Of a stretch of DNA of 64,000 bases, positions 52,227 through 61,181 are shown piece after piece (position 1 is the first letter of the stretch; the number at the start of each line of letters is the position of its first letter). The position numbers and the translations under genes are program-made. The stretch is from NCBI GenBank assembly GCA_000432575.1, contig HF996829.1:70210-134209 (forward strand), read 5' to 3'. The stretch comes from Clostridium sp. CAG:762 (GTDB lineage: Bacteria > Bacillota_I > Bacilli_A > RF39 > UBA660). Below the pieces are notes generated by a model. It was not told where the DNA came from, searched no databases, and saw only the letters and a program-made list of their open reading frames with translations.

Positions 52227-53537
52227 ATGAAATTAACAAGTGAAGTTATAGAAAATATTTCAAGAATAAAAAGAGAACCAAAATTTATGTTAGATTTTCG
52301 TTTGAAAGCTTTGGAAACTTTTAACAATTGTGATAATCCTAATTTTGGTCCTGAATTAGATATTGATTATGATAAAATAACTTATTATAAGGAACGTAAG
52401 GGAGATATTACATCTAATTGGGATGATGTTGATAAAGATATTTATAATGAATTTGATAATTTAGGTCTTATTAAAGCAGAAAAGAATTATTTGGATGGAA
52501 TTGGGGCTCAGTATGATAGTGAAGTAATATATCATAATATGATTAAGGAACTTGAAGCAAAAAATGTTATTTTCTTGGATACAGATACGGCTTTAAAGAG
52601 ATACCCTGAGTTATTTATGAAGTATTTCAATACGTTAGTAAAATATGATGAGAATAAGTTTACAGCTTTAAATGGGGCAGTATGGAGTGGTGGAACTTTT
52701 ATTTATATTCCGCCTAATACAAAATTAGATAGACCACTTCAAAGTTATTTTAGAATTAATACAAAGAATATGGGGCAGTTTGAGAGAACTTTGATTATTG
52801 TAGATGATAATAGTGAATTGCATTATATAGAGGGATGTACTGCACCTACTTATAGTGAAGATTCTCTTCATGCCGCAGTAGTGGAAATATTTGTTGGCAA
52901 CAATGCAAAGTGTAGATATACAACAATTCAAAATTGGTCTAGTGATGTTTATAATTTGGTTACGAAAAGGGCTATTGTTTCTAAGGGCGGTTTAATGGAA
53001 TGGATTGATGGTAATATTGGGGCTAAGGTAAATATGAAGTATCCATGTTGTGTTTTAAATGGGGAATATGCAAGGGGGGTATGTATTTCTGTTGCTACGG
53101 CTACGAGAGAACAAATACAAGATGCTGGAGCTAAAATGATACATTTGGCACCTTATACTAAGAGTACGATAGTTAGTAAGTCAATAAGTTCTTTTGGTGG
53201 TAATGCAACTTATCGTGGCTTAGTTAAGATAACTGACAAAGCACATCATTCTGCTGCTAATGTTAAGTGTGATACAATAATATTAGATAATATTTCAAAG
53301 AGTGATACGATACCTACGAATATTTTAAATAATAATACTTCACTTTTGGAACATGAAGCGACGATTTCTAAAATAGGTGAGGATCAAATGTTTTATTTAA
53401 TGACGCGTGGTATTGGTGAGGATAAAGCTAAGGAACTTATTGTTATGGGGTTTGTTAATGCTTTCCGCGAAGAATTACCGATGGAATATGCTGTTGAACT
53501 TAATAGATTACTCAGTGCAAATATAAGTGGAATGTAA
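52227..53537 (+). CDS. sufB: Fe-S cluster assembly scaffold SufB
   Basis: 436 aa, slightly short (usual about 465). Typical blocks: LNGAVWSGGTFIYIPPNTKL, YIEGCTAPTYSEDSLHAAVV, WIDGNIGAKVNMKYPCCVL, and HHSAANVKCDTIILD with the conserved Cys. SufB with SufC and SufD builds Fe-S clusters. No sufC, sufD, sufS or sufU lies beside it, unlike the normal operon. AAGGTGAT precedes the ATG. PFOR and the radical SAM enzyme of this window need such clusters. Confidence 0.93.
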   Translation: MKLTSEVIENISRIKREPKFMLDFRLKALETFNNCDNPNFGPELDIDYDKITYYKERKGDITSNWDDVDKDIYNEFDNLGLIKAEKNYLDGIGAQYDSEVIYHNMIKELEAKNVIFLDTDTALKRYPELFMKYFNTLVKYDENKFTALNGAVWSGGTFIYIPPNTKLDRPLQSYFRINTKNMGQFERTLIIVDDNSELHYIEGCTAPTYSEDSLHAAVVEIFVGNNAKCRYTTIQNWSSDVYNLVTKRAIVSKGGLMEWIDGNIGAKVNMKYPCCVLNGEYARGVCISVATATREQIQDAGAKMIHLAPYTKSTIVSKSISSFGGNATYRGLVKITDKAHHSAANVKCDTIILDNISKSDTIPTNILNNNTSLLEHEATISKIGEDQMFYLMTRGIGEDKAKELIVMGFVNAFREELPMEYAVELNRLLSANISGM

Positions 53538-53546
53538 GGTGAGATG

Positions 53547-54800
53547 ATGAGGAAAATATTAATAATTGTTCTTTGTTTACTTATGTGCGGGTCTATTTAT
53601 TATATATATGAAAATTATTCAAGTGTTGAAGTGGAAAAAAAGATTCAATTAGATGGCACTGCTTATATTGAAAAGTATTATGTATATGGGACAAATTTTA
53701 ATTTAAGTGGTTATTTGGATAATAATGATAATATTAAAGATGTTAAATTAATTTTATATAATGATGAGAAAGAAACAGAATTGAACCTTGATTATGAATT
53801 AGTTGAGGATAGAATAGTTTTTTCTACTTCTAATTTAATTAATGTGGGGTATTTTTTAGATAAGACAGAATTGGGGAAAAATTATTTATTTTTAAAAGTA
53901 AGTATGGCTGATGAAAGTATGCACTACTACGGACTAGAAAATAAAAGTGATTATAAGGAATTGAAATATTATACTTTATCAAAGACAAATCATGTGATTT
54001 TTATTAATAGTGATAATCAATATAATACCTTGATGTTATATGTTGAAAAAAATAAGGATGATAATGTCTATGATATAACAATTGACCCAGGGCATGGAGG
54101 AAAAGATCCTGGTGCTTGTAGTAAGGGTTACTGTGAGAAAAATATTACTTTAGATGTTGCAACGATGCTTGTTAATAAATTAAATGAGGCAGGTTTAAAG
54201 GTCAATTTAACTAGAACTGATAATGATATGGTTCTTCCTAACTATAATATGAATGGTATGTTAGGTAGAGCGGTGATACCAAATGAGAGCAATAGTAAGT
54301 ATATGTTTTCTATTCATTTAAATAGTCATACTAATAAAAAAATGCATGGTGTTGAAATTCTTACTCCTACTAATATTGATTATAGTTTTGCTAAGATGTT
54401 TGCTGATAAAATAGTCGAGTATACGGGGACAAGTTATTCGATTAATATGGGTAATAAGATGTTTGATGGTGTTTATACAAGAACATTTAATGCAAAAGAT
54501 GTTAAAGAACATATGGAAGAATTTAAGGAACTTGCTTATGACGTTAAAGAAGGAACAAGTTATTATTATATGATAAGGGAAACAGGTGGTATTTTAACCG
54601 GGGCTTATATTGATTCAAGAAATTCTTCGATTGGTGAAAATCCTTATTATAATTCTAATAAGGGTATTGAATCTTATATTTTAGAATTAGGTTATATAAT
54701 TAATAGTGCTGATATAAATAATATTTTAAATAATAAGGAAAAGTATGTGAATGCCATCTATGACAGTATTATGGAAGAATTAAATAGTTATGAAAAATAA
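53547..54800 (+). CDS. N-acetylmuramoyl-L-alanine amidase (Amidase_3), membrane anchored
   Basis: 417 aa. The second of two adjacent ATGs is chosen (AAGGTGAG 5 nt upstream). N-terminal helix (ILIIVLCLLMCGSIYYIY), a beta-rich extracellular domain to about residue 165, then the zinc amidase: TIDPGHGGKDPGACSKGYCE (His and Glu ligands), FSIHLNSH (His) and the catalytic Glu in YILELGYIIN. It cuts the peptide from muramic acid in peptidoglycan. It follows sufB with a 6-bp gap. Confidence 0.88.
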   Translation: MRKILIIVLCLLMCGSIYYIYENYSSVEVEKKIQLDGTAYIEKYYVYGTNFNLSGYLDNNDNIKDVKLILYNDEKETELNLDYELVEDRIVFSTSNLINVGYFLDKTELGKNYLFLKVSMADESMHYYGLENKSDYKELKYYTLSKTNHVIFINSDNQYNTLMLYVEKNKDDNVYDITIDPGHGGKDPGACSKGYCEKNITLDVATMLVNKLNEAGLKVNLTRTDNDMVLPNYNMNGMLGRAVIPNESNSKYMFSIHLNSHTNKKMHGVEILTPTNIDYSFAKMFADKIVEYTGTSYSINMGNKMFDGVYTRTFNAKDVKEHMEEFKELAYDVKEGTSYYYMIRETGGILTGAYIDSRNSSIGENPYYNSNKGIESYILELGYIINSADINNILNNKEKYVNAIYDSIMEELNSYEK

Positions 54801-54848
54801 CTGTTTTTTTGACACTTATTTGACACTTTTTTGAAATTTACCAAAATT

Positions 54849-54915
54849 AACAAACGCCCGTGTGTTTTTTGAAATTTGGAATGATTTTGTGTCAGTTTTT
54901 AACAAACACCCGTGT
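54849..54915. repeat. direct repeat pair upstream of ssb
   Basis: AACAAACGCCCGTGT at 54849-54863 and AACAAACACCCGTGT at 54901-54915 (one mismatch, 52 bp apart, about five helical turns). Each is followed by TTTTTGAA-type sequence. They stand out by GC content in an AT-rich gap. They look like a pair of protein-binding sites in front of ssb. Confidence 0.55.
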
Positions 54916-54985
54916 AATTTTTGAATTTTTGAAATTTGCTTTAATGTGATATTCTTGCTATAGTGTTTTTGAAAGGAGGGATAAT

Positions 54986-55327
54986 ATGTTAAATCAAACA
55001 GTAATTGTTGGTAGGTTAGTTAAAGATCCGGAACTTAAAATAACCGACACAGGTAAAAAAGTAACAAAAATTACTTTGGCAGTACCACGTGCTTTTAAAA
55101 ATGCCAATGGTGAATATGATACTGATTTTATTGATTGTACTCTTTGGACAGGAATTGCAGAATGCACTAGTGAATACTGTCAAAAAGGTGATACACTTGG
55201 TATAAAGGGTCGTATTCAAACACAATTGTATGAAAAAAGTGATGGTTCAAAAATAAAAAACACTGAAGTAATTGCAGAAAAAGTTACTTTTTTGACCAGC
55301 AAAAAACCAGAACAGAATAAAGATTAA
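54986..55327 (+). CDS. ssb: single-stranded DNA-binding protein, short form
   Basis: 113 aa. OB-fold with LNQTVIVGRLVKDPELK at the start, ITLAVPRAFKN, DFIDCTLWTGIAE and LGIKGRIQTQLYEKSDG. The usual glycine-rich linker and acidic DDDIPF-type tip are missing; it ends KKPEQNKD. So it is either a secondary SSB or one with altered partner binding. AAAGGAGGG precedes the ATG. It does not lie between rpsF and rpsR as the main ssb usually does. Confidence 0.9.
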   Translation: MLNQTVIVGRLVKDPELKITDTGKKVTKITLAVPRAFKNANGEYDTDFIDCTLWTGIAECTSEYCQKGDTLGIKGRIQTQLYEKSDGSKIKNTEVIAEKVTFLTSKKPEQNKD

Positions 55328-55339
55328 GGATTGTCTGTT

Positions 55340-56125
55340 CTAGTTCCTATAATTTCTTTTAATTAAGTGTTTACCTAATGTATCTAAATATTCGTGAGGA
55401 TAACCATAGTATTCTTCACCATTAACCATATCATATAAATGTGTGAAGACATTTCTTACTTCAATTGGTAATCGATAGGCTTTAATGTCGTTTATAAACG
55501 TTTCTTTATCATAGGCTGGCATATTTTCAACATCGTAATATAAGACTAATTTTAAGATGAGTAGATTAAGTAAGTAAATATCGCTTTCAACTGTATTAAT
55601 TTTAAATGGATCAATGTTTTGGTTATTTAAGGCTTGTGAATAATTATCACAATGTAAATCTCCTATATTCGCACTGTCGACATCGGCAAACTTAATAATA
55701 TTATTGTTATATAAAATATTGTCAGCGTTGAGATCTCCAAGAATAATGCAGTTTTCGTGAATACTTTCTAAGTTTTGACTTACTGTGGTTAATATTTGAA
55801 TCTTTTTGTTTAATGGCAAATAATAAATGTTATTAAGTGTTTTACTATCAGTAAAGTGGTTGCTTGAATAGCCTGCGAAAAGATTATCAATATATATTTT
55901 ATGTTTTGGTAAAATAAATTCTTCAATATTAGATGTCTTTAAAAAGTCAATTTTCTTTTCTTTGTTTTTCATTAGTGCAATGTCATTTCTATTTTTAAAT
56001 ATTTTTAAAACAAGATTTTTATTTAAATATAAATTACTTTCCGTGTGATTCTGTTCCGTTGCAAAATGAGGAAGATTATCTAAGTCAGATTGAACAAGGT
56101 TAATAGTGTCATTGGTTATTGTCAT
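55340..56125 (-). CDS. protein kinase-like fold protein
   Basis: 261 aa. Kinase-fold elements: NLVLKIFKNRN (candidate ATP-binding Lys), LESIHENCIILGDLNADNIL (catalytic loop with Asp and Asn) and IIKFADVDSANIGD (DFG-like magnesium Asp). It lacks a clear glycine-rich loop. It could be a Ser/Thr or small-molecule kinase. Its ribosome binding site AGGGGTG is the right arm of the terminator of the upstream gene. No substrate is suggested by the neighbours. Confidence 0.65.
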   Translation of the reverse strand: MTITNDTINLVQSDLDNLPHFATEQNHTESNLYLNKNLVLKIFKNRNDIALMKNKEKKIDFLKTSNIEEFILPKHKIYIDNLFAGYSSNHFTDSKTLNNIYYLPLNKKIQILTTVSQNLESIHENCIILGDLNADNILYNNNIIKFADVDSANIGDLHCDNYSQALNNQNIDPFKINTVESDIYLLNLLILKLVLYYDVENMPAYDKETFINDIKAYRLPIEVRNVFTHLYDMVNGEEYYGYPHEYLDTLGKHLIKRNYRN

Positions 56126-56153
56126 AAAAAAACACCCCTTCTTTTCGAGGTGT
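56126..56153 (-). terminator. terminator whose right arm holds the next gene's ribosome binding site
   Basis: On the minus strand ACACCTC pairs with GGGGTGT (one T-G), followed by TTTTTTT and 1 nt later the kinase-like gene ATG. The GGGGTG arm is also the Shine-Dalgarno sequence. Confidence 0.7.
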
Positions 56154-56167
56154 ATTGTAGCACAAAG

Positions 56168-56533
56168 TTAATCTTTTGTCAAATTTTTGCCAATACCAAT
56201 GATGGCTCCTATCATGGAACTTGTTATTAGTATTAAATAGAATATTAATGATTTTGCTTCAAATTTAACTCTAATACCAAGAAGACTAATTAGTAAAAAT
56301 AAGATAACAAAAATTAAACCAAATTTGATACCTTCTAAATAACCTTTACTTTTGGCTTTTCTACCAATAAGGAAACCACCTGTAAATATCCAAGCAATGG
56401 AAATGATTATTTCTAATACTGATAAAAAATAAGCTCCAATTATATTGAAATAGTTTAATAAAGTAACTAAGAACATAGATATAAGCATACCTGATAAGGT
56501 AATACCTACATTCTTTAAATAATCTAAAATCAT
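56168..56533 (-). CDS. TIGR04086 family membrane protein
   Basis: 121 aa with four membrane helices; a central GGFLIGRKAKSKGYLEGIKFG and ASS/TSSMIGAIIGIGK at the end match this Firmicutes family of unknown function. GGGTGAG precedes the ATG. It is upstream of the kinase-like gene on the same strand but separated by a terminator. Confidence 0.75.
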   Translation of the reverse strand: MILDYLKNVGITLSGMLISMFLVTLLNYFNIIGAYFLSVLEIIISIAWIFTGGFLIGRKAKSKGYLEGIKFGLIFVILFLLISLLGIRVKFEAKSLIFYLILITSSMIGAIIGIGKNLTKD

Positions 56534-56630
56534 AATCTCACCCTTTACTTTATATTATGTATTTTTATTTAAAATATACATTTGTGAATAAAAACGAAAT
56601 ATTTATAGCATAATGTTATTGGGTGATAAA

Positions 56631-57272
56631 ATGGATTATTTTATAGTATTTTTGAGAACATTATTTTTCTATTTTGTAATCTTTGTGATATATAGAATTA
56701 TGGGTAAAAGAGAGGTAGGGCAATTAGGTATTATTGATTTAATTGTGTCAATTTTAATCGCGGAGTTAGTAGTAATTAGTATTGAGAATTATAAAGATTC
56801 AGTATGGTATTCTTTAGTGCCAATTATAACATTAACTGCTTTACAGGTAATACTTGCTTTAATTACAATGTATGTCCCTAAGATAAGAAACTTTTTAGAT
56901 GGTAATCCCTCGGTTATTATAAAGAATGGGATACTTAATTATAAGGAAATGGTAAAGCAAAAATATAATCTAGATGATTTATTAGTACAATTGAGGGAAA
57001 AGGGATATCGTAGTATTGAGGAAATTGAGTATGCTATTTTAGAAAATAATGGGTCTCTTTCAGTATTTCCAAATAGTAAAAATAGGACGCCATTTCCTTT
57101 TCCTATTATTGTTGATGGTGAAATTCAAGAAGATACTGTTAAAAACTTACATAAGAATAAGAATTGGATTATAAGTATGCTTAAGAAAAAAGAAATTGAT
57201 CTTAGTGATGTTTTTTATGCTTTTTACAAAGATAAGAGTATTTTTATAATAAAAAATAGTGATTTAAAATAA
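56631..57272 (+). CDS. YetF/DUF421 family membrane protein
   Basis: 213 aa from MDYFIVFLRT with GGGTGATA upstream. Three N-terminal helices contain RIMGKREVGQLGIIDLIVSI, the family signature. The cytoplasmic C-terminal part has NPSVIIKNGILNYKEMVKQK and YRSIEEIEYAILENNGSLSV. In Bacillus such proteins (YetF, YhjN-type) affect germination or membrane sensing; here the role is unknown. It is a single-gene unit. Confidence 0.88.
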   Translation: MDYFIVFLRTLFFYFVIFVIYRIMGKREVGQLGIIDLIVSILIAELVVISIENYKDSVWYSLVPIITLTALQVILALITMYVPKIRNFLDGNPSVIIKNGILNYKEMVKQKYNLDDLLVQLREKGYRSIEEIEYAILENNGSLSVFPNSKNRTPFPFPIIVDGEIQEDTVKNLHKNKNWIISMLKKKEIDLSDVFYAFYKDKSIFIIKNSDLK

Positions 57273-57449
57273 GAATGAAAATGAATAATAAGTTGTTTAT
57301 TACAATGATTATATTTGGGATTCTACGTTCCAATATGCCTTTATTCTATAAATTAATAGAATTAGGAAAATTATATTTTTTGCATAAAAAAGTAAAAATA
57401 TGATGGTACTTCACGGTATTTTGTGTTATCATATTAAATGAGGTGCAAA

Positions 57450-57860
57450 ATGGATAATAGAGATAAAAGTCGCAGTGAAATGCGTTATAAAATAATGATT
57501 ATATTATACCAAATATCTTTGTATGAAAAAAACAATATCCCTTATGATGTCTCTAATGTCATAGAAGAACAAATGGAAACCGAGAATGATTTTGTTAATG
57601 AGATCGTTATGGGAGTTATTGAGAAAAAAGATGAAATTGATAGTTTAATTAATAATAAACTTGTTAATTGGAATTTGAGCAGATTAGGTTTGACTGATCA
57701 AGCAATTTTACGTATGGCAGTATATGAGATTTTATATACTGATACTCCAAATGTTGTTTGTATTGATGAAGCAATTGAACTAGCTAAAAAATATAGTGAT
57801 GAGAAAGTATGCAAAATGATAAACGGCATATTGGATAAGATATATCATGAACACAAATAA
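57450..57860 (+). CDS. nusB: transcription antitermination protein NusB
   Basis: 136 aa from MDNRDKSRSE (AGGTGC upstream). All-helical NusB fold with INNKLVNWNLSRLGLTDQAI, LRMAVYEILY and VVCIDEAIELAKKYSDEK, NGILDKI. Forms the NusB-NusE(S10) pair on boxA RNA. An extended -10 (TG-T-TATCAT, 57424-57432) is just upstream. It overlaps xseA by 14 nt. Confidence 0.93.
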   Translation: MDNRDKSRSEMRYKIMIILYQISLYEKNNIPYDVSNVIEEQMETENDFVNEIVMGVIEKKDEIDSLINNKLVNWNLSRLGLTDQAILRMAVYEILYTDTPNVVCIDEAIELAKKYSDEKVCKMINGILDKIYHEHK

Positions 57861-59049
57861 TAGATATATCACAGTTACTCAGTTAAATAGGTATTTAAAG
57901 AGTATTTTTGATGGTGATGATAATTTAAGGCAAATTTTTATCAAAGGTGAGATATCTAATTGTAAGCTTCATACAAGAGGACATCTTTATTTTACTTTGA
58001 AAGATGAAACAAGTAGAATTAATGCTGTGATGTTTGCTAGTAATGTTAGTAGTTTGAAATTCAAACCTGCTGATGGTACTAAGGTTTTAGTGGTGGGACG
58101 AGTTAGTGTTTATGAAACTACTGGTAATTATCAAATATATGTAACTGATATGATTGAAGATGGTATTGGGAATCTTTATGTAGCATTTGAGGAACTTAAA
58201 AAAAAGTTAGCAAGTGAAGGTCTTTTCGATAAGGAACACAAGAAGAAAATACCTAAAATTCCTAAGAAAATAGGTATTGTTACGGCGTCGACTGGGGCCG
58301 CAATTAAAGATATATTAACGACAATAAAAAGAAGATTTCCTGTATGTGAAACAATTCTTTTTCCATCGTTAGTACAAGGTAGTGATGCGGCAAAGGATAT
58401 TGTTAAAAATATTAAGTTGGCTAATACTTATGATATAGATACTTTAATTGTTGGTAGAGGCGGTGGTTCTATTGAGGATCTTTGGCCATTTAATGAGGAA
58501 ATTGTAGCAAGGGCAATATACGAATCAAGAGTTCCTGTTATAAGTGCTGTTGGTCATGAAATAGATTTTTCAATAAGTGATTTCGTTGCTGATTTAAGAG
58601 CTCCAACTCCAACAGCTGCAGCAGAGTTAGCGGTTCCTGATATTAATGCTATTGTATCTTATTTAAATACTGTTAAAACCAGGGCTTACAATGGTGTTAA
58701 TCAATTGATTATCAACAATCAATTGTTGATAACTAAAATTAAAGATAGTTATGTTTTAACACATCCAATGTCTTTGTTTGAAAGAAAAGAGCAAAAATTG
58801 GATACTTTAATTGATAAATTAAATAAAGAAATAACTATAATTTTAGATAAACAAGATATTAAATTAAAACATATTATTTCTTCTTTACAAGTTCTTAATC
58901 CACTTAATACTTTAAATCGTGGTTATGCTATTATAAGAAAAGATAATAAAGTGATATCAAGTGTAGGGAAGATAAAAAAAGATGATGAAGTAATTATTAA
59001 TTTAAAAGATGGTATTATTACTTCTAAAGTTATTAAGGTAGGTGAATAA
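57847..59049 (+). CDS. xseA: exodeoxyribonuclease VII large subunit
   Basis: 400 aa. N-terminal OB fold (IFIKGEISNCKLHTRGHLYF) and catalytic core (GIVTASTGAAIKDILTTIKR, LIVGRGGGSIEDLWPFNEE, VISAVGHEIDFSISDFVADL, RAPTPTAAAEL) are complete; then a coiled-coil region and NTLNRGYAII. It digests single-stranded DNA together with XseB. It overlaps nusB and its stop is 1 bp before the xseB ATG. Confidence 0.95.
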   Translation: MNTNNRYITVTQLNRYLKSIFDGDDNLRQIFIKGEISNCKLHTRGHLYFTLKDETSRINAVMFASNVSSLKFKPADGTKVLVVGRVSVYETTGNYQIYVTDMIEDGIGNLYVAFEELKKKLASEGLFDKEHKKKIPKIPKKIGIVTASTGAAIKDILTTIKRRFPVCETILFPSLVQGSDAAKDIVKNIKLANTYDIDTLIVGRGGGSIEDLWPFNEEIVARAIYESRVPVISAVGHEIDFSISDFVADLRAPTPTAAAELAVPDINAIVSYLNTVKTRAYNGVNQLIINNQLLITKIKDSYVLTHPMSLFERKEQKLDTLIDKLNKEITIILDKQDIKLKHIISSLQVLNPLNTLNRGYAIIRKDNKVISSVGKIKKDDEVIINLKDGIITSKVIKVGE

Positions 59050-59050
59050 G

Positions 59051-59263
59051 ATGGAGTCATTTGAGGATAAGATTAAAAAACTAGAGAGTCTTGTTGTAGA
59101 ATTAGAGAATGGTGATGTTAATTTGGATAAGGCTATTGATAAATATACCGAGGCAATGAAACTTGCCAAGGAATGTTCAACAACGTTAACTGATTATAGT
59201 GATAAGGTTAATAAAATATTATTAGAAAATGGTGAACTTGCAGATTTTAATGTTTCTGAATAA
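59051..59263 (+). CDS. xseB: exodeoxyribonuclease VII small subunit
   Basis: 70 aa from MESFEDKIKKLE; AGGTGA ends just before in the xseA tail. Two-helix protein with LEKIV-type start, LENGDVNLDKAIDKYTEAMK and a short C-terminal helix, as in the XseB family. Confidence 0.93.
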   Translation: MESFEDKIKKLESLVVELENGDVNLDKAIDKYTEAMKLAKECSTTLTDYSDKVNKILLENGELADFNVSE

Positions 59264-59269
59264 AAAAGA

Positions 59270-59289
59270 AGTTTTTTATATAAAAAACT
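59270..59289. terminator. bidirectional hairpin between xseB and the YqfQ-like gene
   Basis: AGTTTTTTAT/ATAAAAAACT is a perfect palindrome between convergent genes and includes the stop codon of the minus-strand gene. Confidence 0.55.
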
Positions 59290-59683
59290 CCGGACCATTT
59301 GAGGTATTATAACTATAATTATTTATGTTATTTACATTGTTTGCATTTGTATAGGGACTATTACTGATATTGTCGTTAGTAATAGGCTCTATTTTTTTTG
59401 GTTTATTTTTATCGGTTTCATCTTTAAAAGCTCCCGCTAATTTAAACATAGTTTTCATGTTGTTAACCATGGGACCTGCTTGTTTTACTACGGGAATTGC
59501 TTGATTAATAACACCTAAAGTTTTTTGAGTATTGGTAAGGATACTACTTAGATTAAAGCCACGACTACCTAATCTTTGAAATAAAGAAGCTCCTCTTGGC
59601 ATACCAAAACCAATACCTGTTAAACCTCTAGTGAAATTAGGCATTCCACCATAGTATGGTGGATACATAGAATTACCATACAT
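59276..59683 (-). CDS. YqfQ/VrrA-like protein
   Basis: 135 aa. A Met/Pro/Tyr/Gly-rich start (MYGNSMYPPYYGGMPNF) is followed by the family core SSILTNTQKTLGVINQAIPV, VKQAGPMVNNMKTMFKLAGA and an Asn-rich tail. YqfQ-like proteins of Bacillus have the same layout (VQKVLGVAQQ..P.VQQYGPLVKN) and are linked with the spore or cell surface; function unresolved. GAAAGGAG precedes the ATG. Confidence 0.72.
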   Translation of the reverse strand: MYGNSMYPPYYGGMPNFTRGLTGIGFGMPRGASLFQRLGSRGFNLSSILTNTQKTLGVINQAIPVVKQAGPMVNNMKTMFKLAGAFKDETDKNKPKKIEPITNDNISNSPYTNANNVNNINNYSYNTSNGPEFFI

Positions 59684-59789
59684 AAAGATACTCCTTTCAA
59701 AAATATTATATGAAATTTAATTAAAATAGTTAAAAAATATCAAAATTTATGGTACAATTATAAAGAATAGATAAGAAGGGAGAATCAGT

Positions 59790-61172
59790 ATGAGTTTTTT
59801 GCTTTGGCCATTTAAAAAAATATATCAATTAGAACAAAAAATAATCGACCTTCTATGTATTCCTTTTAAGTTTTTTAATAATAATAAACATAAGAATGAT
59901 GGGCCAATTGTTTTAGTTGATTTTGAATCTACAAATGAGGTTAAGAATAAGGTTAAGAAAAGATTTAAATATGTTATAAAAAATCAGGATAATAAAATGA
60001 TAAAGGGGACATTTGATGCTTTTTCTAAGGTAGATGTTCATTCGTTTTTGCTCAGTCAGGGTTTTGAGGTATATAAGATAGAAGAGGATAAGTTTGCTAA
60101 TATTTTAGGGCTTGCTCAAGTAAAAAGTAAGATTAAATTAAGACCAAAAACTTTAGCTTTCTTCTTAACACAACTTTCTACTTATATAAAATCTGGAATT
60201 ACTTTGGTTGATTCAATTAAAATATTAAGTAGGCAAACAAAGAAGAGTAGTGAAAGGAAACTATATCAAAAGATAGTTTATGAATTGAATACGGGTGTAA
60301 GTTTTAGTGAAGCAATGATTAGACAGGGAGATGCTTTTCCTAAACTGCTTATAAATATGATAAAAACTGCTGAAATGACAGGGCAACTTTCTTCAACTTT
60401 GGATGATATGGCTGATTATTATACTTCGGTTGATGTTACTAGAAAACAGATAATTTCAGCTTTAACTTATCCTACAGCAATTTTCTTTCTTGCGTTAGCA
60501 GTTGTAACATTTATGATTTTGTATGTTGTTCCTCAATTTGAAGGTATTTACACTCAAGCTAATGCTAATTTACCTGGAATTACTTTGTTCGTACTTGGAG
60601 TAAGTGCTTATATGCAAGAAAATATTATTATGATTGCTTTGTTTCTTGTCGCTACGATATCACTTCTTGTTTTATCTTATCATCATATTAAACCATTTAG
60701 AAGTTTTATTCAGTGGTTTGCTATGCATTTGCCTGTTATAAGAAATGTTATTATATATAATGAAGTTATTATGTTTACTAAGACTTTTGCTTCTTTAATT
60801 AATCACGATGTCTTTATTACTGATAGTTTGGAAATATTAGGTAAAATTACTAATAATGAAATTTATAAAAAATTAATTAATAATTCTATTAATGATTTGT
60901 CTAATGGAAAGGAATTATCTTTGGCATTTAAAAATAACTGGGCTTTTCCTGATACTGCTTATGAGATGTTATCTACTGGGGAACGTACTGGTAAAATGGG
61001 TGAGATGATGGAAAATGTAAGTAAGTATTATCAAGAACAACAAAAAACTTTAGTTACTCAACTTAAGAGTTTAATTGAACCAGTTATGATAGTGATTTTA
61101 GCTATTTTAGTAGGTTTGATTGTATTATCAATTGTTATTCCAATGTTTGATATGTATAAACAAATAGATTAG
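59790..61172 (+). CDS. pilC: type IV pilus/type II secretion platform protein PilC/GspF
   Basis: 460 aa. An N-terminal part of about 110 residues is followed by two T2SSF domains with FLTQLSTYIKSGITLVDSIK and LTYPTAIFFLALAVVTFMI in the first, FTKTFASLINHDVFITDSLE and LLSTGERTGKMGEMM-type in the second. It is the membrane base on which pilins are extruded. The matching PilB ATPase is not in the window. GGGAGAAT precedes the ATG; pilD follows after 9 bp. Confidence 0.9.
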   Translation: MSFLLWPFKKIYQLEQKIIDLLCIPFKFFNNNKHKNDGPIVLVDFESTNEVKNKVKKRFKYVIKNQDNKMIKGTFDAFSKVDVHSFLLSQGFEVYKIEEDKFANILGLAQVKSKIKLRPKTLAFFLTQLSTYIKSGITLVDSIKILSRQTKKSSERKLYQKIVYELNTGVSFSEAMIRQGDAFPKLLINMIKTAEMTGQLSSTLDDMADYYTSVDVTRKQIISALTYPTAIFFLALAVVTFMILYVVPQFEGIYTQANANLPGITLFVLGVSAYMQENIIMIALFLVATISLLVLSYHHIKPFRSFIQWFAMHLPVIRNVIIYNEVIMFTKTFASLINHDVFITDSLEILGKITNNEIYKKLINNSINDLSNGKELSLAFKNNWAFPDTAYEMLSTGERTGKMGEMMENVSKYYQEQQKTLVTQLKSLIEPVMIVILAILVGLIVLSIVIPMFDMYKQID

Positions 61173-61181
61173 GAGGTAAGT

